From: Myotis daubentonii
Lineage: Eukaryota; Chordata; Mammalia; Chiroptera; Vespertilionidae
DNA: 64,000 bases
Direction of reading: 5' to 3'
NCBI RefSeq assembly: GCF_963259705.1
Contig: NC_081842.1
Span: 94,292,433-94,356,432 of the forward strand
In this document: positions 20,741 through 33,019 of the stretch, piece after piece
How the letters are laid out: every line of letters begins with the position of its first letter
Position numbering within the stretch: position 1 is the stretch's first letter
Made by a program: the position numbers and the translations under genes
The notes under the pieces: model-generated
The model's database searches: none
What the model was told of the DNA's origin: nothing
What the model saw: the letters and a program-made list of their open reading frames with translations, nothing else

Positions 20741-21904
20741 CTAGCTTACAGTTCCCAATATAAGGAGCTAGAAATTCACCATCTGTCCTAACAACAAGGA
20801 ACACCTGAACAGACTAAAAATAAATAAATAAATAAACTCTTCAGATTAATAAAAATGGGCAGAACACAAGGCAAACCACTGCCCTCAGACCGGAGAGATG
20901 GGCTGGCAGGCAGGTAAAGAGAGAAATTTATTGCTTCCTAGAGCAGGGACTCACAAGTTGAAGTCACCGTGGAAACCAGTGTCAAGGTAGGAAAACTTGC
21001 ACTGTAATTGAATTTGCTGGAGGCTTAGTGTGGACATCTCTGTGAGTTAAAAACTCCAGAGAGAACCAGTCATATCGTGAGATTTACCTCGGGAAGCTCT
21101 GCCTGGCTCCCACAATATCGTGAGATTAACCTGTAAAATCTCCTTCAGGTTTCCATAGTAAATATCAGATAAAAATAACCTCAGGTTCTGAAGGGCTCTG
21201 GGAAAAGAGAACCTTCTGTAATACACTGGAGCACTGTGTTCTTTTTGACAAGGCCTGCCCTCAGGAGAAACTAGGTAGCCAGGGATTTACCTGCTGGGTA
21301 ATATCAGAGACCAACTGACTTGAGGGTAGAGAATTAACTCTACATAACTAGCCATGCTGAGCCACCTCAGTGGGGAGGAAAAACCCTGGAAAACTCTTGT
21401 GAAGTTCACAGTGCAGAGGCACAGGCTCAGTCCTAATCATAGGACTAGGGAATGCTTCTACACAAAGTATGAAAGTCCTATTCACAGCAGTTCTCTTTAC
21501 CAAATATACCTTGTTCTGTTATCAAGAAAAATTACAAGGCACACCAAAAGGCCAAAAACAAAAAACAACACACACCACAATTTGAAGAGACAGAGCGATT
21601 ATTAGAACTGGAGATTGCAGGAATGTGATCAGACCAGGAATTTAAAACCAATGTAATTAATATGCTAAGTGCTCAAATGAATAAAGTAGAAACCATGCAA
21701 GAACAGATGGGAACTATAAACAGACAGACATAAAAAAGAACCAAACAAAATGCTAGAGTTAAAAAAACCCACAAGCAAACAAACAAAACACACACACACT
21801 GTACAGAAATGAAGAATGCCTTTGATGCGCTTATTAATAGATTGGATGTGGCCGAGGAAAGGAGCTCTGAGCTAGAAGCTGGATCAATAGAATTCTTGAA
21901 AACT

Positions 21905-22119
21905 AGCCTGACTGGGTATCTCAATTGGTTAGCACATCATCCCCTTCACCAAGGTTATAGGTTCATTCACAGCCAGGGCACATATAAGAATCGACCAATG
22001 AATGCATAAATAAGTGGAACAATAAATCAATGTTTCTCTTTCTCTCTTTTGTCTCTCACCATCCCTTTTCCCCTGTCTCTCAAAACAAAAAAAAATTAAG
22101 ATAAAAATAAATTTTAAAA
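21905..22119 (+). mobile_element. Old tRNA-derived SINE nested in L1, with target duplication
   Basis: It contains 'ctcaattggttagcacatca', 'ggttataggttcattcac', 'gccagggcacatataag' and a CT-rich block ending in an A-rich tail. A 19-bp imperfect duplication, 'aatagaattcttgaaaact' and 'aatagaatcctcaaaaact' (21886-21904 and 22120-22138), flanks it. The two mismatches show its age. Confidence 0.9.
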
Positions 22120-23871
22120 AATAGAATCCTCAAAAACTGAAAAGCAAAGAGAACAAATACTGCAAAAAACACTAGGGAATATCCAAAGGCTGTAAGACAA
22201 CTACAAAATGTGTAACATACATGTAATGAGAACTCCAGAAGGAGATGAAGCAGAGAAAGAAACAAAATAAATATTTAAAACAATAATGACTGTGAATATT
22301 CTCAGTAATGTTAGACTGTTGACACTAATAGTGTCAGAGATACCAAGCAGACTAATTGTAACAAACAAACAAAAAAACTACACTTAGGCATAAAATTTTT
22401 AAACTATGGGAAATCAAAGATAAAAAAAAATCCTAAAAAAAACCTTTAAAAATCCAGAAGAAACAGACACCTTACATATAGAGAAATAAAGATGAGAATC
22501 ACTTCTTTCTCAGACACACTAAACAAAGAAATTTGTTAGATCTACATTAACAGTTCTTTAGAGAGAAAAAATATATTAAAGGTCAGAAACTTGCATCTAC
22601 ATAAAGTAAGGAAGAGTTTTGAAGATGGAATATGTGAAAGAACATTTATTTTTTATTCATAATTGGTGTGTCAAAAACAGTTTGTTAAAAATATTAATAA
22701 TAATACCTACAATAGTAGTCTATTATGGACATTTATGTTTATGTCATATATAAGTTTATAATATATATAGTACATATGATATGACATATATATATACATG
22801 TGCATGTTATCTATATACAAGTGAAATGAATGACAGCAATGACCCAAGGAACATAAAGGAGGGATTAGGATTATTTTGTTATTATAAGGTACTCTAATTA
22901 CCCATGAAGTGGTATAGTGTCATGTGAAAGTGAAATTGGGTTAGCTATCAAGTTGTATACTGAAAATTCAAGCAAAACCACTAAAAAAGAGTTAAAGTAC
23001 AAAATAGCAACAAAGTGGAAGTGCAACAAATACAAAAGAGTAACAAATATGGTAGATATGAATCCAGCTATATCAACAATTAGTTTGAATGTCACCTCTC
23101 TAAATGCAACATTGAAAGACTGAGACTGTCAGAGGAACAAATAAAAAAAAAAACAAAGAAAGAAAAATGATCCAAATATATGTTTTCTGTTGTCCATAAG
23201 AAGCTCACTTTAAATATGAAGACAAATATAGATTAAAAGCAAATGAATGGTAAAACATATACCATGCTAACACTAACCCCCAAAAACCTGAAGTAGCGAA
23301 GTTCATTTCAGACAGAACAGACTTCAAAGTTTGAAAAGTAATGAAGGATAAAGCAGAGTATAATTAAATTAGAAATCAATAACATAAAACTAAAAATATC
23401 AAAATACATGGAGATTAAACAACTCACTTCTAAATAAAACGTGGGTCAAAGAAGACATCAGAAGAGAAATTAAAAATATTTTAACTAAATGAAAATGAAA
23501 ACACAATTTGTCAAAATTTGAAGCATATTTCAAAAGCAGTACCTTAATGGAAATTTATAGAATTGAATCCCTTTAGTAGGAAAAAAGGAAGATCTCAAAT
23601 CAATAATGTAAGCTTTTACCTTAGGAACCTAGTAAAAGAATAGCTAATTAAATCCAAAGTAAGCGAAATAAATGAAACCAAGAAAAATCAATGAGATTGA
23701 AAATGAGAAATCAATAGAGAAAAATCAACAAAACCAAAAGTTTTCTCTTTGAAAAGATAGATACAATTGATTACATCTAACTAGACTACCCAAGGTTAAA
23801 AAAAAAAAAAAAAGACACAAACCACTAATATTAGAACTTGAAGAGGAGAATCCCTATATCTCCCATAAACA

Positions 23872-24527
23872 TTTAAAATGACAATGAGATACCACCTCAC
23901 ACCTTCCAGAATGGCTACCATCAATAAATCAAAACCAGCAAGTGTTGGTGAGGATGTGGAGAAAAAGGAACACTAGTACACTGCTAATGGGAACACAGAC
24001 TGGTACAGTTATCATGGGAAAAAATGTGGAGTTTCCTCAAAAAATTAAAAATGGAACTGCCATATGATCCAGTGATCCCACTTCTAGGAATATATCCTAA
24101 GAAGTCGGAAACATCAATTAGAACATGATTGAATTACTACCCAGCTGTAAGAAAGAAAGATCTCTTACCCTGTGAGACAGCATGGTGGGACCTAGAGGGG
24201 ATTATGCTAAATGAAATAAGTCAGTCAGAGAAAGACAAGTATTACAGGATCTCACTTATATGTGGAATCTAATGAACAAAATAAACTAACAAACAAAATA
24301 GATCCAGAGACATGAAAGCATGCAATAGACTAAGGATCCTCGGAAGGAAGGCTGGGGAGAAAGGAAGAGATCAACCAAAGAACTTACCTGTATATATGCA
24401 TAACCCATGGCCACAGACAATAGTAGGGTGAAGGCCTGAGGAGGGGACAGGAGTTGGGAGGAGAGGGGTCAATGGGGAATAAAGAGGACATCTGTATTAC
24501 TTTCAACAAAAAGATAAATTAAAAAGT
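23872..24527 (+). mobile_element. Younger 5'-truncated L1 3' end, nested
   Basis: It holds the end of ORF2 ('tggtgaggatgtggagaaaa', 'ccacttctaggaatatatcc', 'aatgaaataagtcagtcaga') and the 3' UTR ('gagatcaaccaaagaactta'). It is closer to the L1 at 33020-36471 than to the old L1 around it. Part of ORF2 is missing near 24110. Its edges are estimated, as no target duplication was found. Confidence 0.8.
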
Positions 24528-25587
24528 GAAAAATAAAATAATGCTATGAACAAATTTATGCTCACAAATTTCATAACCTAGATTTCATGGGCCAATTCTT
24601 AGATAGAAACAGTTTACCAAAATGTATTACCAATCAAAACCCCAGTAAATTATTTTATGTATATTAATAAACTGATTATATAATAAAAGCTTGCATAGAG
24701 AGTTAAAAGACCCAAAATGGCCAACACAATAGTGAAGGAAAAAAATAGAGTATCTAACAGATTATGTGTTTAATAGATATTGTAAGAATTTAAATTTGAT
24801 ACATGACCTAATATCTGGATAATAAGTGAAAAAATAAGGATAAACTAATAAAAAAATATTACATTATAAGCTACCTAAATATATAGCTTTACTACATACA
24901 CAATATATGTATAAAATACAATTATATGTTTTCTTTTTTTACCTTGGGGCTGATTCAAAAGAGAAATATAATACCAAAGAATGTCTAACCAAGCAATTCC
25001 TTGGTATATATTAGGTATATATACTCTTCAGAAATGGCTGCTAAAAGACAAGTATAATTATGTTTATATTAATAGATACTAGATCCCTAAGCAGAAAATG
25101 AGGAAAATATCCATCCATTGTGGTATGTATAAACAAATTGTGGACAGAATATCACATATCACTGAAAAAATTAATTGATATTGCATGCAACAATATCAAT
25201 GAAAACAACAAATATGGGGTTCAGCAATAAAGCCAGTCATGAAATAGAGAATTACATTAATGTATAATCTGAAACAGATAAAAGTACTGCATAAATAGAG
25301 TCAATATAGAATTATCCTGGCAAGGAGATGGGAAATGGAGCAGAATGGGACTTTCTGACATACTTTAAGCTTCTTCAGCATTGAGCTCTATTCTTTCCTC
25401 TTTCAGGAAACCCTGTGAAAATCAGAGACAATTACCTTTCATGACTCGAAGGACTGACCATGAAAATCCCAGCCAGGAGACAGCTAAGCTAAGAACTCCA
25501 CATCCATTTGACCCAACCTGTACATATCACATTCGTTAAAAAACTGAGGTATCTTGGGAATAGGTCTCACAAAGCCATTTCACCAAG

Positions 25588-26115
25588 ATTGTGCCGAGAG
25601 CAAGGAAGGAAGCCCCTGTTATCCTTCTTAAAGTGAAAGCAAAGGCAGGCTTTGAAGGCCAAATGAAGAAGAAGAAAAAAGAAAAAAGCAGTGCCACAAG
25701 TTTTCCACAGCCACATGCACACACAAAAAGATCCACACATCACCCACCTTTTGATGACCCAAGACACTGCAGTTCTGAAGGCAGCCCAAATATCCACACA
25801 AGAGCAGTTGCAGGAGAATGAAGCTTGACCCACTATTCATCATTAAGTCCCACCCTTGACTCCTGAGTCAGCCCTGTTGAAGATAGAAGGCAACAATACA
25901 CTTGTGTTCATTGTGGATGTCAAGGGTAGCAAGCACCAGATCAAACAGGCTGTGAAGACACACTGACAATGATGTGGCCAGGCCAACACCCTGATCAGGC
26001 CTGATGGAGAGAAGAAGCCTTATGGTCTACTGGCTCCCGATGTCACCAATCAGGATCACTTAAACAAAGTCCAGATGGCTAATTCTAAATGTAAAAAGGT
26101 TTCACTTAAAAAACC
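25588..26115 (+). pseudogene. RPL23A: RPL23A processed pseudogene
   Basis: The intronless sequence follows the ribosomal protein L23a mRNA. The start codon position (25588) reads ATT, then come codons for 'VPRARKEAP' (parent APKAKKEAP), a KKKKKE stretch, a region giving '[12 protein letters not shown]' near 25890-25925, and 'LIRPDGEKKPYG' near 25995. The final codons are largely deleted before a TAA at about 26067, and the 3' UTR 'gtccagatggctaattctaa' follows. Frameshifts and stops break the frame. The parent protein is a 60S subunit protein at the peptide exit. Retrocopy made by L1; non-functional. Confidence 0.88.
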
Positions 26116-26392
26116 CCTCAGGTATATTTAAGCTCATCAATAAAGGATGCAACTCTAGGTGTCAATATGCTTAATGATGACCTAAAAGTAAGCTCCTAAA
26201 TTAGGACCAGAGAAAATCAGCCTGAGATTCTTTAGAGCTGGAAGAGCATAGAAGGGCATCTTGCATGTGCCATATGGCTCAATTTTACATACATAACACA
26301 ACATTACTAGGTGAGGATCTCTTTTAGGGCTATGAAGATGGATGAAGATGATTATCAATGACAGAATTTTTATATGTACCCAACTCAAACAA
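26116..26392. other. Unassigned DNA between pseudogene and Helitron
   Basis: No gene or clear repeat is visible. Confidence 0.5.
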
Positions 26393-26989
26393 TCCTATAT
26401 AATAATAGACAAACATGGTAATTAACTGTAGCTCCAACATGCTTCCCATTGGATAATCAGGGCAATATGCAAATTAACTGCCAACCCAGATGGCGGCCAG
26501 CAGCCAGGCAGCTGAAGCGAACAGGAGGCTTGCTTGCTCCAGTGATGGAGGAAGCCAAGGTTGCCCCCTGCTGCTGCCAGCCTCTGAGCTGCACTCTAAG
26601 AAACAATGTTGCAATTATAGAACCTAAACAAACTCCAGAGACCTGCTTTCAGCCAGCCGGGCTTCAGCCAGCAGGATTGCAACAGTGTTACAATTATAGA
26701 ACCCAAACAAACCCAGATCCCTGCTTTCAGCAGCCGAGGTCTCAGAGCTGCAGCCGGGCCTCAGAGCTAAAGCTGGCTCTCAGCTCCAGTGACATCCATA
26801 GAAGGTCAATAAATCCCAGAATAAAAAAGGAAAAAAAAAGAAAAAAAGGAGAAGTTGGGAGCTTCAGTCGCCTGTCAGCCTGAAAATGACCCTCAGCCCC
26901 TCACCCAGACTGGCCAGGCACCCCAGTGGGGACCCCTACCCTGAAGCAACAAGATGGCAGCTAATTTGCGTACTGAGGGTGGGCAGCAA

Positions 26990-27215
26990 CAGGCAAGGCT
27001 GTCCTCGGTCCGGGACCGGATCTGTGAACTGGTGGGCGGGGGGCAGTGCTTGAGGCTGTCCACTGTCCTTGGTCTTGGATCCATGACCTTGCCGGGCGGG
27101 GGGCAGCGCTTGAGGCTGTCCACAGTCTGGGACCCGGATCCATGACCTGGCGGGTCGGGTGAGCGCTTGAGGATGTCTGCGGTCTGGGACCCGGATCCAT
27201 GACCTTTCCCAGTGG
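26990..27215 (+). repeat. 60-bp tandem repeat (minisatellite) in the Helitron
   Basis: Nearly four units with period about 60. Each contains 'gcttgaggctgtcc' and 'gggacccggatccatgacct' or variants. Units differ at several positions, and the third is a few bases shorter. Confidence 0.85.
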
Positions 27216-27367
27216 GGCAGCAACTCGCACAGGGGTGGACCGGCCGGGGTTGGGCAGGGCAGAACGCCTGGCTTCCACCCAGCCCCAGTCACTCTGGGCA
27301 TGTAAGCAGCGCAGAGAGCCTCTGGACAGGGGAGGCAGGCCGGTGGAGGGCGGCCTGTACTCCCCAC

Positions 27368-27489
27368 ATGGTGGTGGTGACAGCTGTGAGCATGCCAAGC
27401 AGAGCCTGAAGGCTGAGCTGAAGTAGCGCCTGCAGGCCATCAGTGCCCAGGAGTGGCTGCGCAAGATCTGCCTCCTGGCCCAGAAGGTG
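27368..27489 (+). pseudogene. MTHFS: Captured MTHFS exon 1 fragment
   Basis: From ATG at 27368 the sequence translates, with one single-base deletion near 27392 and one in-frame TAG at 27424-27426, to a peptide matching the start of 5,10-methenyltetrahydrofolate synthetase. Visible matches are 'SLKAELK' (parent SLRGELK), 'RLQAISAQE' (parent RLRAMSAEE) and 'LAQKV' (parent LSQKV). The parent enzyme converts 5-formyl-THF to 5,10-methenyl-THF with ATP. Homology appears to stop at GTGCAG, where a splice donor would lie, so exon 1 plus flanking DNA was probably taken as genomic DNA. The frame is broken and no functional product is expected. Confidence 0.65.
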
Positions 27490-28313
27490 CAGGATCGCAA
27501 GGACAGCCACCGTGGTGGGCCAGACTGATGTCCTCCTAGCCGCACCACGGGGGTTTGAGGATCTGCAAAGCCAGAGGCCTCTGGTGTGCACATCCCCCCC
27601 TGGCATGCGAACATCCCCCAGCACACTGTCACCCTCCCGCGCCTGCAACAGTTGTAAACCAAGGCGTGTACAAGTTCCCCCCATCTCTCCACCGCACTTC
27701 CATCAACCCAGCATGCCTAACACCCCCACAGGATGTGCACACATCCCCTCTGATGCGCTCACGTCCTTTGGAGAGTGTCTGGGTGTTCTGGGTGCTGAGG
27801 GTGGGCGTCTGTGAGATGACAGTGAGAGGGCGGAGTGGCGATGCCCTGTTCCCACGGAGGCCAGTGCAGCTAAGAGATCACCTCCGGGGGGTTAATGCAG
27901 GTGCTGAGGCAGGAGCAGGTGCAGACAGACACACCTGGTGGGCGTGGTCAGCCCTCACTGAGGTGCCTTCGGTCAGCGTTCAAGATCAAGAACCCAGAGG
28001 TGGAGAGGAATTCTGTCCTCTCAGTGAAACAGTGGGATAGCTGGGGCGACTGTAGAGGAGGAATGTGCACTTTGGGTGCCAGCACCCATGAGCGAAGGCT
28101 GCCCTGACTGAGCCTCGCTTGCTTGGGGCCTAGCGCACTCCTGCCAGGCAGCGGGTGACAGGACGTGCTTTTCCGAATTAATGAGAGAAAACGTTGATTC
28201 TCCTGCTGCCCATGAAGGTGGAAAGTGAAGTGGGGAGACATGTGGGGAGTGAGCGAGGTTCCCTGTCTGGGGGTTCCAAATCTGCTGTTGGTTTCTTTCA
28301 CCGCTGACTAGAG

Positions 28314-28375
28314 ATATACAGGGTGTCCCCCCAAAATGTATACACACTTTGAATACCTACTAATTCCAATGGTTT
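28314..28375 (+). mobile_element. Mariner-like terminal segment inside the Helitron
   Basis: 'tatacagggtgtccccccaa' followed by 'aatgtatacacactttgaat' matches the reverse complement of one end of the MITE at 60861-60981. It fits a Tc1/mariner-type end next to a TA target. The partner end was not found, so it may be a fragment. Confidence 0.55.
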
Positions 28376-28574
28376 AAGCATAAGAAAGAAACAACAATGG
28401 AGCTGTTACCCTTTAAAAGTGTGGGCACAAACAGGTAGTTGGACATTCCCTGAGGGGTCTCAGATTGGAGAGGGTGAAGGCCAGACTGAGGGGCCCCATC
28501 CCCCCTCCCCGCCCCCAGTGCACAAATTTCATGCACCAGGCTACTAGTTGTATATAAATCACAGTAGCGGTATA

Positions 28575-28740
28575 TTCATTCCAATTTAATTGTAAGCTCT
28601 AAAGGAAAAGGCAGAGGTATTTAATTGTCCCTTTATGTCAGGAACTATATCTTTATACACTCATTAATTGATACATCATGCACACTCACTGCATGCTGAT
28701 TGAATAAGTGAATAAAGGGACAAATGAGTAAAGAATGGAT
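28575..28740 (+). mobile_element. Ancient L2/MIR-like 3' fragment
   Basis: 'ttgtaagctctaaaggaaaa' (compare 'tgtaagctccttgagggcag'), followed later by 'gcatgctgattgaataagtg', follows the order of L2/MIR tails. Strongly diverged. Confidence 0.4.
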
Positions 28741-30502
28741 ACCTGCTTTCTATATTTTGCACAAAACCATATGTAATTATTAGTCACTGAAGACATGAAT
28801 CAAATGCTAGGAGATCTGCAGACTCTGAAGAGTTATGCTATGAGGCTTTAGCAATGCATTTTTATGTTCAAGTGTGCTTAAAAGTCAAAGACTTTGCTTG
28901 AAATTAAAATTATAATTATATATATATAATTATATATATAATTATATAATTTAATTTATATATATATAACTTAAATGTAATAGAAGAACCAATATTTGTG
29001 AGCAATGAGCAATGTAAAAATACACCAAATAAATTTGAAATTCAAATTCTGAAACTCAGAATAATATTACTCTGGTAGCTTATAGCATAATTGAACAAAA
29101 GATCACCAATAAAGACATACTTAATGTCAAAAAAACTTGTCTTTTTATTTCCAAGAAATACTGTGAACATATTGAAAAGGAATCAAGTTCATAGTCAACT
29201 ATGAACTTAAAAAAAAAAAGTGCCTTTCTCTGTATTGAGTAAGTTGCTTATTTTTGTTTCAGTGAAGACACATCACATTGGTTGGTAGCAACACAGCTCA
29301 AATAAACACAATGTAATTTGGATAAAATATAATTTAGAGGGTTTGTATCCTTTCAGTTTTGTAAGTAAAAGAATTAGAGTACAATATATCTGGCTATAGT
29401 CTTGTGAGAATTGGTTATAGTCACACTAGAAATAAATGCATCTTGTTTCTTGTGAATGTTTTCAATGAGTTTGAATTTTATAGATATAAATGAATTGTTA
29501 GAATTTGGGTTAGGGAAATTATAGTAATGGGATTTAAATTTTTAAGAAATAGATTTCAATATAATCTCATTTAAGGCAGAATACACTAATAACTTTACCA
29601 TTTGCATTTTTATATATAATTTAAACTGCATTTTGAATATATATGGAGGGAAGAAGAGTAAAAAATCACAACAAACACATTCAGAAACAGATTTGAAACA
29701 AAAGCATGCTCTGAAGATTTGGAGTTATGCAATGTGGAAAGCTAGAGAAAGCAATGAGTGATAGAAAAGTAAATAACTGAAGTGCTTGGGATATATCATT
29801 TACAGACTTTACTGCGGGTCTTTAAAAAAATAAGTCCAAGCACAGATTTGTATCTACAAAATAGGCATGAGAAAGAAAAATAGAAAATACAGTCAATAAT
29901 ATTACGATAACTATATATGGCTTCTGCACTCAAAACCAATACGTAACTTTCTAAAAAAGTTCATGCCCCATAAAAGTGACAGAAAATAGCAACTAAGAGC
30001 AAGTTAAAAAACTTTAAAGAGATTGTCACTCAGTGATGTAGATGAGAGAGAATCGCTCTATTAATATACAGAATGTGTCAGAGTGTGGAAAATATGGAAG
30101 TATCAAAATTGTATTCAAGAATACATATGCAGATGCTTGTCTATCTTTCATCTATCAATTTAGCATCACCTATCTCCTTCTCACCCTGGCTTAACTTACC
30201 CTTTGTAGTGGAAAAATAAATGATCACCTACTCAGAGATTCATTTACTCAGAATATGAGGAATAGCTTTATTTAGGTTATTGTATACTCTGAAAACAATA
30301 TTTTATATATATATATTTCATTTATAAATATTAAGTCATATTTTATGGTGGATAAATAAATATTGAATATATATTTTCAAATTTCATATAATCTTCTTAA
30401 TTTTTGCAATTGACATTCTCATACAATAACTTTTCAGATGAGTTTTTATGTAAAATGAAGTTTTTTAAAATTATTTGCTTATTGACTTTGAGCTATCTTG
30501 TT
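28741..30502. other. AT-rich DNA, no gene seen
   Basis: Contains a TA-rich low-complexity stretch at 28905-28975 and A runs. No coding frame or clear repeat was recognised. Confidence 0.55.
28905..28975. repeat. (TA)-rich low-complexity repeat
   Basis: Interrupted TA dinucleotides. Local self-complementarity is expected and no function is implied. Confidence 0.85.
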
Positions 30503-30545
30503 CTCATTTGAAGTGTTTAAAGGTACCTCATTTGAAGTGTTTAAA
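30503..30545. repeat. Two-unit tandem duplication, period 24
   Basis: 'ctcatttgaagtgtttaaa' occurs at 30503-30521 and 30527-30545, separated by 'ggtac'. A local replication slip. Confidence 0.9.
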
Positions 30546-32337
30546 ATTGAAAGGATAAACAGGATAATTTGTGTCATCCCATCCTCTTTGAACAAAATAA
30601 ATCATATTAAAGAAAACAATACAAAACATTACAAAGCATGTATTCCCTTAGAAAAATGTGTGAGGAAAAAAAAGAAAGAAAAATGTGAGGAATAAATGTA
30701 GTTTTCTGTTTTTCTTGGGATAGGGAAAAGATATTATTGTCTGACTATGCACAGGTATTATTACCACAAGTTTGAAGATTCACCATAATCTTCTCTAGTT
30801 TACTACTCAACGTTTTGAGTCAATATCAAAAGACTATTTTTGGAAGAGAATAATCCTAAATTACAGTGTCCAAAATAATTTTTTCAGTCTTCCACAAACT
30901 TGAGACAACTCAAAAAAAAGAGAGATCATATTCTAAGCTATATTGCTAAAAGAGAGCTTATGATACACTAAGAAAACAAAACAGAAAATAGGAATGCAGA
31001 AAATTATTTTTTCAGGTTCCAGGGGAAAATGGAATGTCTCCAGGTTTATGCTATTTAATATATCCTAAAGCTGTAATAGTTGAAACTACATAAGATATTT
31101 TTATTTGCTTATTTTAACAGTCATGGTTATATGTACTATTAATTTTTACTTTATAATTTGATTTTAACTGCAGTGATAATTTAAACAAATTTTAATAAAT
31201 TAATAATAAATATTTTAAGTGAAATGAGGTGGTAGAGAATCAGCAGAGCAGATAGTTTCAGTTTATTGAAGTGACTTCACTAACTTTGACAGAGATTCAG
31301 CAGACATAATGGCTTCCTCTGAGTCTTGCTCTAATTTATACTGTGACAGTGACCTTGACTAGCTTACTTGGGTTTTCTTGTTTCATAGTTTTCTCAATAA
31401 ATTAAAATGAAAAGAATAAATGGGAAAAGGATTACTAAGTCTTATCACTATGAAACATTATGGAGGGCATTAAGAAATATAGTTAGAACTCATCATACCT
31501 CCTACAAAAATCTCCTTGTAAAGACTTAGCATATCATTTTTTATTTGTGGCATTTTTTTCATGTTGTTGTTTTGAGATTCTTTTGAGAATAGATTTCCAT
31601 GATTGGCAATTTGTGTGGTACATGGGTGATTTCTGGAGCCACTATACTTCCTATTTGTAAGTCAATATAAGTAAATGTGACCTTCAGGTCTTCAAGATGA
31701 AAAGAGACAGCCTTAAAGTTAATTTACTATGTCACCTAACCTCTCTCCCCTTCAGATAGAAAATATACTGAGTCTTCTACTTTAGCAAATTTAAATGTGT
31801 CACAAATAAAGGGCATTTTTCATAACAAATTAAATGCATTTTGAATCAAAATTTAATGCTGGTGAATTCTGTTTAATATTGTATATGTCAGAAACAGAGA
31901 GCCTCCTGATAAATAATAGGTTAAATATATAAAACTAATATGCTTATACATACACAAACTTGAAAAAGGATATATCATTTCTAAAATGGCCTTTGGAATA
32001 AAACTCATTATATCAAGCAATAATGAAGCATGGCATTTATCTTAATGATTTAAAAGTGCCTCAAAAGTAGAAAAGCAGTGTTATCTTTGACAAAATTTTA
32101 TGTAGGGGAAAAAGAGATGCTGAGTGAAAATAAGTTTATTTTTGCTGACTGAGTCAGCTTACTCTTTTCATTTTTTAATATCTGCCATTCAAATTGTTAC
32201 AGAATATTATCTTAATTAGCTATGTAGCATTGGGAATTTGGATGAAAAGAAAAATGGGGCAAAAATATGGTGGAGTAAAAGTAGGTTTACAGCTGTGAGT
32301 ACATGAAACAATTTATTCTTGTATTACTACTTATTAA
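30546..32337. other. AT-rich DNA, no gene seen
   Basis: 1.8 kb with no recognised gene, RNA or repeat. Confidence 0.55.
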
Positions 32338-32569
32338 CTAGAGGCCCGATGCACAAAAATTCATGCAAGAGTAGGCCTTCCTTTCCCTGGCTGCCAGCAC
32401 AGGCTTCCCTCTGGCACCCGGGACCCGGCTGGCTTCCCTTGGGCCACCTGCAGGCATCTGGGACCCAGGCTGGCTTCCTGCAGGCCCCAGCTTCATCAGG
32501 AAAGATGTCCGAAATGACGTCCAGAAGACATCCAGTCTAATTAGCATATTACCCTTTCATTATTATAGA
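32338..32569 (-). mobile_element. HeliBat-type Helitron, antisense
   Basis: In reverse complement it starts 'tctataataatgaaagggta' and 'atgctaattagact', contains 'catcgggcctctag', and ends with CTAG (plus-strand 32338-32341). The terminal hairpin is degraded ('tgcatgaatttttgtgcat'). The body is related to the element at 20232-20396 and has the same product-free GC-rich core. Confidence 0.9.
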
Positions 32570-33019
32570 TGTTTGTATTATTTTCTGTAGGAACAACTAA
32601 AAACCTACTTTTACCCTACCCTGTACTTTGGAAAGATTAGTTAGGCTCCGTAAAACATGACTGATAATATAATCAGCAGGCAATAAAATACTATCAAAAA
32701 TGTACTTTGTGTTTATGTGTGCAGATACTAGTAGAAATAAAAATGACAAATTACAATGATCATAGCTTAAATAGTTACACATCAGTACTTTTTATATAGA
32801 ATCTCTAACATGAAAAAGTTAACACAGAAAAATAATAGGCATTTAAATATTTTGAAAATATACATTAGAGAAAATTATTTTTTAAATATAATAACAAAAT
32901 ACTTAATATATTGAGTACAATTGTTCTAAGGTACTTTAGATACATAGTCTTCCTCTGTAATTAGCATAAATCATAGGTTAGTTTTCACTTTTTCTTTGAG
33001 AAAACTGAGACTTAAAGAA
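32570..33019. other. AT-rich DNA, nothing recognised
   Basis: No gene or repeat that can be supported. Confidence 0.5.

Larger units (their letters stand above)
20741..25360 (+). mobile_element. Ancient L1M-type element in pieces, with nested insertions
   Basis: Successive parts follow L1 order on the plus strand. 20741-21600 is 5' UTR-like. 21640-21904 and 22139-22640 are ORF1-like, with 'gttatcaagaaaaattacaa' before and a coiled-coil-coding stretch after. 22830-23815 is ORF2-like, with 'gttgtccataagaagctcac' and 'gacagaacagacttcaaagt'. 24530-24750 and 24945-25360 are ORF2 and 3' parts. All frames are broken. A SINE (21905-22119) and a younger L1 (23872-24527) interrupt it. Boundaries are approximate, and 22640-22830 and 24750-24945 are unassigned. 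Confidence 0.65.
26393..28547 (+). mobile_element. 2.15-kb HeliBat-type Helitron with captured host sequence
   Basis: The 5' end 'tcctatataataatagacaa' and the next 110 bp match the reverse complement of the element ending at 37668. The 3' end is the hairpin 'gtgcacaaatttcatgcac' (28518-28536) followed by a CTAG at 28544-28547 and a T. In between lie GC-rich segments unlike the flanks: a 60-bp minisatellite, an MTHFS exon-1-like segment and a mariner-like end. No Rep/helicase coding region is seen, so it depends on an autonomous partner. Long frames on either strand (up to 243 codons) show no domain. Confidence 0.87.

Noticed and set aside
25567..25833. Hydrophobic minus-strand frames over 25.5-25.8 kb
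   Set aside because: They are antisense to the lysine-rich RPL23A pseudogene, which creates Phe/Leu-rich shadows.
27368..27489. A functional MTHFS gene
   Set aside because: A one-base deletion, an in-frame stop and absence of further exons within the transposon exclude a working gene here.
26961..27692. 243-codon minus-strand frame, the second longest in the window
   Set aside because: It runs antisense through the minisatellite and captured exon of the Helitron. It is Pro/Ser/Arg-rich with no family resemblance, and GC-rich DNA gives long chance frames.
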